This document shows, piece after piece, positions 52,993 through 64,000 of a DNA stretch of 64,000 nt (position 1 is its first letter; each line of letters starts with the position of its first letter). The DNA lies in contig CAJJDN010000088.1 in the NCBI GenBank assembly GCA_905182985.1, forward strand, positions 280,097 to 344,096, given 5' to 3'. The translations under genes and the position numbers were made by a program. Source of the stretch: Paramecium sonneborni. Taxonomy: Eukaryota; Ciliophora; Oligohymenophorea; Peniculida; Parameciidae. The notes under the pieces are model-generated. The model had not been told where the DNA came from, did no database searches, and worked only from the letters and a program-made list of their open reading frames with translations.

Positions 52993-55479
52993 TCAAAAAT
53001 CTTGATCCCAATCTACATATTGAGTACAAACCATTTCAGGAGCAGTATCTCTTCTGATCATGTCTAAAAAAGGCATGTTTTCATAATTGATTTATTATAA
53101 TTTTGGTATGTATGGTGGTTTGATTTGCATAGCTTCTAGTTCTTCCTAAAAATAAGAGAAAAAGGAAATACCCATTAAAAGCCATCAAACCAAGGATGAA
53201 CTTTTAAGGAATCATAGGAGCCTCCTAATCTTAATTCTGGAGTTCTATTCATAAATTAATCCATTAATTTAATAGCCTTGAAATCTTTAAGGATTTATGG
53301 ATATTCCAGTTTACCATTTAAGATAGCTTCCTCTATAATATATCTAAATAAAGATAATAAATACGGATCATCCTCTTCATCTCCAGCAAAAGGAACTTCT
53401 CCACACATAAGTTCATAGAAACAGATTCCTAAAGACCATAAATCTGTAGAGAAACTGTAACTTTTACCTTTTAATATTTCAGGAGACATATAATGTGGAG
53501 TTCCTACAATTGTAGAAGTTTTAGAAGCTCTTGATTTTAAGACTTTAGCAGTTCCCATATCAATTAATTTAATATAGCCATTCTCCATAACTATAAAATT
53601 TTCAGGTTTAACATCCCTATAAATAATATGTTAGGAATGCATCTTTTCTAATATATTTATCATTTAAGCAATATAAAATTATGTTTCATAAGAATTCAGT
53701 AATCCTATTTCTCTTATTACATGAAACAATTCTTTACCCTTTATATATTCAGTTAAAAAATAAATATAATTCTGATCTTTAAAAGATCTATGAAAACAAA
53801 CTAAATTCGGATGATTAATTAATTCTAAAACTTATTTTTCATTTTTTATATGTCTTACTGTGTTATTATTGATAACATTTATTTTAGGAACACATTTCAT
53901 GACATGCATATTTTATTATATATTATCTTTAACTAAATATGCATTACCAAATGTTCCTTCTCCTAATAATTTTAATCCTATAAAATCCTCTAAATTTAAT
54001 AATGAATAATTGCTTCTTTGTTTTTTCTCAAACAAAGTTGATGGACCAACTCTATCTTTATTCTTCTTTACCACAGTATCCAATTCTCCTCCTATGCATT
54101 CAAAGAATTATTTAAAAGGAAGTTCCGATAATGTAGTTTTACGAGTAGTCTTAATATCATGATTAATTTTTCTTTTTTATTCATCCATTTATAAATATTT
54201 ATCGCCTAATAGTTAACCATTATTATATAATTAATTTTCAAATTCTAATTAACCATCAAGAATAATAATTAGTTTATCAACGATTTAATTAGTTTTGAAA
54301 ATGTAATTATTACTCTCATAAGTTTTAATCTTAAAATTTGAAACAATTTTTTAAATTTACATTTTAGTTAAATCTCTTAATGATTAATGTTTTTCAAATG
54401 CCCATTTCTGCATATTTGTATAAATGATTAACTATGTGACTATATAATAATAATGTTGTACCTGAATTTTGTCTCCTAAAATAGTTGTTATATCCTCTCT
54501 ACTTAAAGATAAAAGATTAACATCTGAATCATAGGCTTTAACAGTTGCTCCTCTTACACAATTTCCAAATAATGCTTATTCACCAAATGAATCTCCTTAA
54601 TTCATATATCTTAAGAATTGTCCTTACTTTGTTACTTCAACTATACCCTTTTAAATTATATAAAATGAATTTGCCATATCACCTTCATTTACTATTATTT
54701 CTCCTTATTTAAACTTTAATGTTATTAAAACATTAGCTATACTATCTCTTTATTCTTCAGTCATAAAATCTTTTATAAATCAACAATTTTACCAAAGAAT
54801 TTAACTTATCCCAAAAATTCCCTATTTGTTTCATAAGCCTTCTATTAAATATCTTCTACAGCCTTTCTAAATTTGTTCCTTTCCAATACCCAAAATCCAC
54901 AATCTCCTAAACTACTCACAGATGCTGATCTAGGTGCATGATACATCAATGCTAATTCACCAAAAAATTCACATCGTTTCAATATTCTCTTTTTCTCATC
55001 ATTTATTATTATCTAACATTAGCCTCTTTCTTTATGAATAATTTATCAAATCTACCAATTATGAAAAATAATGTCGCTTTATCTCCCTACTTAAATATCA
55101 TCTCTTAATCTTTTGATGTTACATAATACATTTCCTCTATTAATTTTGTTCTATATTACCATTATCATTACTTATCATCATTATCAAGTTATGCAAACAT
55201 AAAATGATTTCCAAATGCATTCAAAATCATCTAAAAGTCAAAAGGACTTTTTTCCTTTTCTTATTTTATTACATTCTCATCAATTTGTTCCTCAACTACT
55301 TCTATTTTCGCTTAGCGTTTCCTATCTCCTCTCCTTGGCTATAATAATTCTTTCATTTTATCTACTTCCACTGTCTAACTTTAAATTGATTGACTTGGTT
55401 TATTCAACTATCCAGGAATCATCTAATCTATTGTTATCTCTTTTTAAGCTGGTTAATTGTTACTCATACAAACTCCCAT
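52993..55479 (-). CDS. cGMP-dependent protein kinase (PKG)-like kinase
   Basis: Starts MGVCMSNNQPAQKEITIDQM at ATG 55477-55479 (Gly2 and Cys4 make N-terminal acylation plausible) and ends at TGA 52993-52995, about 790 residues with several short introns. Cyclic-nucleotide-binding domains come first, with cassettes CEFFGELALMYHAPRSASVS and GDSFGEQALFGNCVRGATVK; a third, degenerate domain may follow. The AGC kinase domain has KLLGEGTFGNAYLV, HVMKCVPKI, IIYRDVKPENFIVMENG, LIDMGTAKVL and TIVGTPHYMSPEILKGKSY. The Mg motif is DMG, not DFG. After the C-lobe (VHPWFDGFQ) the AGC tail ends ENMPFLDMIRRDTAPEMVCT followed by QYVDWDQDF. The order is that of PKG, expanded in ciliates. Confidence 0.92.
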
Positions 55480-55775
55480 TTTATTAATAATTATTAAACA
55501 TTTTTTTTCATATTTATATAATCTATCCTAAAAATCGTTCCATCTTTATTTTGTTTAAATTCAAACACTCTTTATTACCATATCTAATCAATTCATATTC
55601 TAGTTACTCAGATATCTAATTAATTTATATTATTCAGTTTAAACAATTTAATTTGAGAGTCTTATTTTTGTATATTTCAAATTATAAAAATAATTTTTAG
55701 TTCAAAAGTCATTACTTAAAATTTTTTAAATTATATAATTACGACATATATTAGAATACATAATCATATATATTA
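55480..55775. other. Intergenic, no gene seen
   Basis: This is 296 bases between two minus-strand genes, AT-rich with T runs, likely the PKG promoter and the DENN gene 3' end. Confidence 0.5.
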
Positions 55776-58514
55776 TCAATCTGATAAATCTGACACCCTT
55801 CTATGATGCTTTTCTTAAGAAAGTTCTTATTAAGATATAATTTCTTTAATTCTTTCCAAAAACATCCCAAACACTTCATGTACTGCCTTTTATAAGTAAT
55901 TAGAGTTGCATTCATCATTTTCATCAGTGTACAAATCTCCATAATCCAAATAGATTGGTATCTTTTTAGAACTATAAACAATATCATCATCTAATTGATT
56001 CTTTATAAATTTAAACGGCAATCCTATTAAATAGAAATAGAACATATTAATAATTTTATCCTCTTTTTCTACTTTAGAAGGTTTCTTTAGATAATGAACC
56101 TTATTATTAAAAAGTAATTAGGCATCAAATTTATTATTACATCCTAATGTACCATTTGATTTACATTCTAATTGATCATTTATGAATGATGCTAAGAAAT
56201 CTTCTATTTTGTATCTTCTACCACATCTTGGACATTTGAGATCCAAGTAAAATTTAAAATCTCCTTGTCTATTACTATTACTAGAATTCATAGTTTATTA
56301 AATCATTTATTAAGTATTTTTTTATTTTTTATTATTTTGTTAAGTCTGAAAATAGTACTGATAAATTTAGATCTGTTTTTGATAACCTAATTCTCTCATT
56401 TATTAGATAAATTATAGAGCTAAATCATTCATTTGATAATGAGCACAAGCAATCATTGCATTTTTGAAAATATCAGAATCGATATACAAATTATTCTATT
56501 TCATTTCTTTTAAAAGATTTATACTATACTTAACCAATTCATTTAATTCTATTTTATCTTATTCAATCTTTTATACCAAAAATCTGAACCATTATTTATA
56601 TATATGAGCCAACTCAAATCTGAGATGTTCAATTTATGTTTTTGGAAATAAATGAATTTAAAATGGATTTTCATGTTTTAAGAATTCTAGTCTTGGTTTT
56701 GAGAAAAATTCATCATTTAATTTAAGAGGGAATGTACAATATTAAAAATGCTTATCTTTTTTTAATCCATCATCATTAGGTTTCAAATAATCTTTAAATA
56801 TTTAAATAGGAAGAGTAAAATGATCACCTTTAGGATTTTTAAGGCAATCATCAAAATATTCTAATTAACTATCATTTTATGAGAGTTACATTCTCTCCTA
56901 AATAAAGAAATTAAATAATCTTGTTTCCATAAAGGGTTCCAAAAATTATTTAATTTTTGATTTACTTTTCAAAAACATTTTTTCTTTGAAAACTTATTTG
57001 TCTATAAATTTTTTGTAATCTTACAATATAAAAATATTAAATCTAAGAAATACTTCTCTTACTTAATATTGATCGATCATTTCAAATTCGTCTTCTCTAG
57101 GCATAGGAAAAGCATTATCAATTGTATCTATTATTTAAGGATCATAATATTTATCAAATTCTTTTAATTTCAAAACAAATTTATCGCAAATATCTTCAGG
57201 TACATCAATTGGTTGATTTTATTTTATATTATTTGTATCTAAAAACACTTAAATAGCATCTGGATACTTATCAGCCTATTTTTTATTAATACCTATTAAA
57301 TAAGGTAGTGGAGCTTCAAGATATTATTCTAAATCTTCAGGTAAGCTAGAAATTAAAATATGAGTAAATTCAAATGGATACAAAAGAGTTAAAATTGCTT
57401 CAATAATCAATGAACGAATTATAGGTTTAGAACTAATAAGCTAAATTTTTTTCTCAAATAGTAATGCAAAATATAGTAAAACTATATTTTTTTTATTTAA
57501 AACTGCAAATAGACATTAAAAAGCTTGATTTGAGCATAATGGAAAACAATTAGATTAGAAAAAGAAGATTTATTTAGATCCATTATAAATATATGTTTCA
57601 GATGGATCTTAAGGTAGAACGATTTCATCAACAATATTACATATGTATCTTTCTAATGGGAGTACATTTTTAGCTATGTAAATTTAATATAGATTTTTAA
57701 GCAATTCTAATGATTATTCTGAGTAACAATAATGAGATGATAACACTATAGCCATTTCATGAAATCCTTATAGATTCTATTCACAAAATATTAATGCAGT
57801 ACAATATGTCCTTTCACCTGTTTCTGAAGTCAAAATAAAATGATTATATTTTGGAAATTAGTTCTATCTATACAGAGAGATTCCATTAGGAAAACAGAAT
57901 GTTGCTATTTCTGGTTTCTCATTATTTTATGGATAAGAATCAGTGATTTCTACTTAATATTTAGCTGTATGATAAGTATTAGCCAAAGAAAATGCTAAAT
58001 AATTGTTTTGTATAGATTAAGGTAACTTGTAAAATCCTTCTGGAGGGATCTGATTTTTTTAAATTAAAATGAGATCACTCCAAGGATCTTACATTTAATC
58101 AGTTTTATAACATAGTACTAAGGCTGTTTTATTGGTAGATTGATAACTAAAAGCTTTGGAGAGATCATATGTATAATCTAGATTTCCATTTGAATAATGC
58201 CATTTGGAATCATTTTCTTGAATAGTGCATATATTAAGATCAGGTTCTAATTTTAATTTAGATTGATGAATATCTAAGTAATAAAATGATAAATCTGTGA
58301 TAGGTGGTTTAGTAGAATCTTTTTCAATTTTGAGAAGCATTTAATCATTAATTTTTAAATGATGTGATTTCTTCTTACATTCATGTGTACCAACAATAAC
58401 TATTACATTAGTTATGTATTCAGTATCTACTTAAATAGATTCTAATTGTTATGTTAAATTGGAAGGAGCAATGATTGAAAATTAGTTGTATATGCGTTAA
58501 TAAAGTATATTCAT
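55776..58514 (-). CDS. DENN-domain protein (DENND4-like) with C-terminal Cys-rich region
   Basis: One intronless frame of exactly 913 codons from ATG 58512-58514 (MNILYQRIYNQFSIIAPSNL). The tripartite DENN module is visible. The uDENN end reads IATFCFPNGISLYRQNQFPK then FILTSETGERTYCTALIFCE. The central DENN reads FALLFEKKIQLISSKPIIRS, TLLYPFEFTHILISSLPEDL and YLEAPLPYLIGINKKQAD. A dDENN-like part follows. After it, PPR-like helices occur (YSINLLKEMKQNNLYIDSDI then FKNAMIACAHYQMNDLALQF). A Cys pair CPRCGRRYKIEDF with later Cys residues suggests a zinc ribbon. DENN proteins are Rab GEFs. DENN followed by PPR-like repeats is the order in DENND4/Crag. Confidence 0.88.
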
Positions 58515-58599
58515 TATATATATTTTATTAGTTGAGGTGTTAAAATAATAGTGAAATGCCTAATTGAGCAGATTTAATTAAACAAACTAATAACAAAAG

Positions 58600-59127
58600 T
58601 CATTCTAATTAGCGGAGTTCTTCAACAAGTTAGATATCTAAACTGTCAACACTAGCTAAGGATTCAAATCTCTTTCTTGTGAATTGAGTTAAGGTTTCAG
58701 CTTTATTAATTACTTGATGCTCTTTCTTTAAAATAGACAACCTATCTCTTAATTTCATTATTTGTGTTCTTCTACATTTTTTTAAGGATGCTTAGAGTTC
58801 TACATTATTTCTCTCTTTCTTAAATTTACGCTAGATAAATAATAAAATATAATAGAGTACTTTTAATTAAGTTCTAGTTCTGTCATTGAATAAATAATTG
58901 ATCATGTAAAAATCAGTTCCAAATAATTAAAGACTTCTAAAAAATTTTTTAGTGTCTTCTTAACTCCAATTCTTGAATTTATTAATCTTTTCTTTTTTAA
59001 TAGCTTTTTAAGTCTGCCGCTGTTTTTATTTAGTTAATTATGATAATTGTTATTAGATAACAAAATCAGTTGTGCTTTAATCTTAAAATGTAGTATGCGA
59101 CAAGGAATCACATTTTGTTTCTTTCAT
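58600..59127 (-). CDS. BDP1: TFIIIB subunit B'' (BDP1), minimal form
   Basis: One 30-nt intron removed leaves exactly 166 codons from ATG 59125-59127 (MKETKCDSLSHTTFQDQSTT) to TGA 58600-58602. The BDP1 SANT/Myb signature is present: NWSQEDTKKFFRSLQLFGTD, FYMINYLFNDRTRTQLKRKF and KKERN. The GTDF..I..LF..R.R.Q.K.KFKKE pattern is specific to TFIIIB B''. The intron splits the motif exactly before RKFKKE. A basic and an acidic helix flank it. At 165 residues it is far shorter than fungal or animal BDP1 and keeps little beyond the SANT core. It recruits RNA polymerase III with TBP and BRF1. Confidence 0.85.
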
Positions 59128-59177
59128 TTTTATTTAAGATTTAATTATTAAAAATGATTTTGAATATAAATATATTA

Positions 59178-60907
59178 TCATTGATGCATCATTACTTTAT
59201 CATCTTCAACTTAGAATTTTTCGTCTACAACATTTTATTAATTTATATTGATATTATCAACTTCTAATTCTTCATATTCACTATTATTGACATTGATATT
59301 TTAATCAAGAGTTGTCTATTGCATCAATCCTTATTTGCTAGGACTCCATAAATATTATTAGTAATAGATATATAGATTTAAAATACTAATAGAAATAAGT
59401 ACTTCAGTTCCAGTTAGATTATATATTTCAAAAGATCCAGATAATATAAATAATCCTAAACACATCATATAAAAGATATTAAATAATCCTATCAATTTAT
59501 AACGCCATAATCTAGTTTCATAACATCTACAAAATTAAATCAAATATTTGAGTAAGTATATAAAAATAGCAAAAGAAAATAAAAATGAAAGTACTTTAAA
59601 TGCCATATATGCTCTGTGATGTAAATCATCAAAACTTGAAGTTGGATCTTTAAAATATTAGATTACTAAAATAGAATAGGAAACAACAAAAAATAACCAT
59701 AAAAGCAAACATACTATAACCTTACATTTAGTTAAAGCAGTACTATTTTTTGTTCCATTCTCAATTACAATTCTATGATAAAGTACAAGCCAATAAAGAA
59801 ATAGACAACAAATAAAATTGCTAAAGAAAATAACTCCAATTACAGCAGTTATTCTATTTGGTATCAATAAGGTTATTGCATATAAAGGATCATTAAACCA
59901 AGGTAAAAGAAAACTCAAAACTGTAACAAATTTTTATTCTATTACCCAATTTTAAAATGCCAATTTACTAATTCTATGAACAAATAAAGAAAAAGTAATT
60001 AATGAAAATGCAAAAAAGGTATATCTTATGCCTAATACTGAATTTGAATAATTTGGATTAACAGTTACTCCTTCTAAATATAATTAAATATTAGTAGAAT
60101 TAGGTAGTGCATATTATTATTAAAAATTTATTACAAACAAATAATCGTGATAATCTAATATTGGAATGTACAATAAAACAGTTGAATCACAAATTTGAGG
60201 ATCATTATATTTATCATTAAAATTATTTTATGGAGGAGGAGGAGGATTATGATTACCATTATGATTATCATTACGATTACCATCTCTTTATAATAATCTA
60301 TTTCCACTATTTGAAGATTCATTAACTTGTTTTTCTTCTTATAATTTACTTAGATCTGTTTAACATGTAGTTGTTATTGTATGATTTTTACTTACAATAA
60401 AATTTTCAGTCAAATTTCCTGTTTCCCTTAGTTCTTTAGTTAATCCAAATAATGTTGCTGTATAATTTATATATGATATTTAAAATCCTTTAGGACTTAT
60501 GAAATTAAATTATCCATATACTATTAAGAATTGATTCTTCTTTTCTAATTTTCTATAAAATTTGTAATTTGCACTACTTTAATTACAGCTAAAAGAATTA
60601 TTCTTTACATTTACAATTATTATTTATTTTCTTCAAACCAAGATCCTTATCCGAAAGCATTTTCTTCATTTTCATCACAAGGATTACCCACTTAAGCTTT
60701 TTGAGTTGAATCTGGCATAAAAACAGATGTCAATACAAATATTATGACTAATACAAAAAATACACACCAATGAATGCAAACATGTTTTTTTGTTTCAATA
60801 TCAGCATTAATTTTTGTTAATATGATTTAATTCTCTGATTATATTGGTTCTCCACTAATTATTGGTACATTTTAGAGATTAGGAATATTATTATCCTATA
60901 TTTCCAT
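59178..60907 (-). CDS. TMEM181/Wntless-like seven-transmembrane protein
   Basis: One 26-nt intron removed leaves exactly 568 codons from ATG 60905-60907 (MEIQDNNIPNLQNVPIISGE). There is a first membrane segment (IHWCVFFVLVIIFVLTSVFM), then a roughly 250-residue lumenal domain with Cys residues and an Asn/His/Pro-rich stretch. A multi-pass block follows: YTFFAFSLITFSLFVHRISK, WVIEQKFVTVLSFLLPWFND, VIFFSNFICCLFLYWLVLYH, CKVIVCLLLWLFFVVSYSIL, FKVLSFLFSFAIFIYLLKYL, and two more ending LNLYIYYQQYLWSPSKQGLM. The EQK..TVL...PWFNDPLY block and the YSPS-like exit match the Wntless/TMEM181 membrane domain. It is probably a cargo receptor of the secretory route (inference). Confidence 0.82.
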
Positions 60908-60943
60908 TTTATTAAATATATATTTTAATAATTGATCATATAA

Positions 60944-62421
<1,478 letters not shown>

Positions 62422-62875
62422 AATTTTAACATGTTTTTATTCTTAAAGAAAAATTGCTATGATTAGATGATTTTTCAAGTTTCTTCATTGAAGGACTTTA
62501 TTAGAATCTTATTTATGAACCATTTCTGTAATTCACAATTGTTTGAAGTGCTTTCTGTTTCTTTTAAATCATTCAATAATTATATTTTTTATAATCATAT
62601 TCATTTTCTTATGGAGTATATTTTTAAGTGACAGCTATTACATCATAACTGTGATCTATTTCTCATTGAATTTATAATAAAATATATCTGTAGGTTTAGT
62701 CTAATTTTATTTTATATAGTTCCCATTTATTTAATATCCATAAACCTTTTTTGAAAAAACTAATTATGTGATCCTATTCAAAAGATATTTGCCAATTTTT
62801 TAGTTAAGAATTAATTAAATTACATTTATTTGTATTGAATAGTTATAAATTTTATTTATCTATTTTTTTATTTTA
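62422..62875. other. Upstream region of the AGC kinase, possibly coding
   Basis: Minus-strand readings here have protein-like composition in more than one frame (DVIAVTQKYTPQENEYDYKK, WQISFEQDHIISFFKKG, LWILNKWELYKIKLDQTYRY). They may be 5' exons encoding a PH-like N-terminal part of the kinase. I could not build a continuous model before the N. Confidence 0.35.
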
Positions 62876-62876
62876 N
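62876..62876. other. Single ambiguous base, contig junction
   Basis: One N lies exactly between two identical 1,115-bp blocks; most likely a scaffolding placeholder. Confidence 0.9.
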
Positions 62877-63537
62877 TAGTATAGTAAATCTCCTCCTGCA
62901 CAAAATTCTGTTATAAAAATCAAATTATTAGGACATTCTAAAGCATATTCTAATTTATTAAGAAAAGGATGTTAAATGACAGCTAGAATGTTGCGTTCAT
63001 TCTCAATTATATCTATATAATGTATTATGTACTTTCTATTTTTTTCTCAATTATTATTTTCTTGTCTATTATTTTCATTGCAGAAAATCGACCAGATTAT
63101 TTCTTCTTTACTAAATACACTCTTGAAAATCCACCTACTCCTATACATTTTATAAATATAAAATCTCGTAATCCAGTTTTAGATTTCAATCCTAATAATC
63201 CTATAACTCCTTAAACAGTTATTATACGCCCTTAAAATACACATAACTTTTAATTAGGTAATTGAAGATAATAATCGACGGCTAAATTTTAATTAGTAGT
63301 TATTAATGCACTTATTGTTGGAACTATTTTACGAGCTTATTGCAATAATTGATCTGTAGTGGCTCTATTGTTATATTAAATTTTATAATACTCATAAGGA
63401 AATAAGAAATTATGAAGCTTTTCTTCATGAGAAAAGATTATTTGAATACTAGTTTTATTTTGTAAATCACCCATCTGTGTCTCAGAAGTTTTTTATATAG
63501 CTTTTGGGGAAATACTTTATTCTGTCTTATTAAACAT
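62877..63537 (-). CDS. AGC kinase copy B, truncated at the N
   Basis: Exact repeat of the first part of the kinase at 60944-62421. ATG is at 63535-63537, and the frame runs through the P-loop, MKIIDKK and FITEFCAGGDLLYYL, where the N cuts it. It is very likely the same locus counted twice and not a second gene; 63992-64000 continues the true upstream sequence. Confidence 0.75.
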
Positions 63538-63991
63538 AATTTTAACATGTTTTTATTCTTAAAGAAAAATTGCTATGATTAGATGATTTTTCAAGTTTCT
63601 TCATTGAAGGACTTTATTAGAATCTTATTTATGAACCATTTCTGTAATTCACAATTGTTTGAAGTGCTTTCTGTTTCTTTTAAATCATTCAATAATTATA
63701 TTTTTTATAATCATATTCATTTTCTTATGGAGTATATTTTTAAGTGACAGCTATTACATCATAACTGTGATCTATTTCTCATTGAATTTATAATAAAATA
63801 TATCTGTAGGTTTAGTCTAATTTTATTTTATATAGTTCCCATTTATTTAATATCCATAAACCTTTTTTGAAAAAACTAATTATGTGATCCTATTCAAAAG
63901 ATATTTGCCAATTTTTTAGTTAAGAATTAATTAAATTACATTTATTTGTATTGAATAGTTATAAATTTTATTTATCTATTTTTTTATTTTA
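62877..63991. repeat. 1,115-bp direct repeat, right copy, starting at an N
   Basis: Perfect partner of 61761-62875. Identity stops at 63991, where the left copy meets the N, and the right copy continues into new sequence. Confidence 0.95.
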
Positions 63992-64000
63992 TGTTTATAT

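Overview
The window is macronuclear DNA of a ciliate, almost certainly a Paramecium. Nearly every real protein is open only if TAA and TAG are read as Gln and TGA is the only stop. The DNA is extremely AT-rich. Genes sit tens of bases apart, and introns are tiny (mostly 20-32 nt, GT...AG). In about fifteen genes, removing the short introns I propose gives an exact whole number of codons, which supports both the genetic code and the gene models. Most standard-code ORFs in this window are fragments or shadows of these longer genes.

Layout. 1-10 kb: end of a class III nucleotidyl cyclase; UDP-GlcNAc pyrophosphorylase with a Gln-rich tail (-); PKA regulatory subunit (+); poly(ADP-ribose) glycohydrolase (+); ribosomal protein eL22 (-); a large soluble-adenylyl-cyclase-like protein (-). 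10-20 kb: alpha-tubulin (-); an EF-hand gene with a disturbed frame (+); a FYVE-TBC-coiled-coil protein containing a 31-copy 21-bp repeat (-); a uS8 (S15a) pseudogene (+); an Enhancer-of-polycomb-like protein (-). 20-32 kb: small hypothetical gene; ULK-like kinase with EF hands (+); an EI24-like membrane protein present twice around an N; AGC kinase (+); coiled-coil protein (-); a decaying CDC48 D2-only paralogue (+); three small membrane or coiled-coil proteins (-). 33-45 kb: zinc-finger protein, Sel1-repeat protein and small protein (+); KDM6/UTX-like JmjC protein (-); casein kinase 1 (+); hypothetical (+); TPR protein (-). 45-64 kb: Myb protein (+); hormone-sensitive-lipase-like protein (+); Rab GTPase, CDPK, small protein, PKG-like kinase, DENN-domain protein, TFIIIB subunit BDP1, TMEM181/Wntless-like 7TM protein and another AGC kinase (all -).

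There is no operon logic. Cyclic-nucleotide and calcium signalling are well represented (two cyclases, PKA-R, PKG, CDPK, ULK-EF-hand kinase), as is usual for ciliates. The most unusual items are: a KDM6-like protein that has lost two of three iron ligands; the CDC48 paralogue with Glu-to-Lys in Walker B and an internal TGA; a Rab with Gln-to-Ala in switch II; a coiled coil built from a perfect heptad minisatellite; and the UAP1 C-terminal extension. The two N bases (25301, 62876) are each flanked by perfect 1.1-kb direct repeats, best read as unmerged contig overlaps and not as biology. I found no convincing rRNA, tRNA, CRISPR or transposon.
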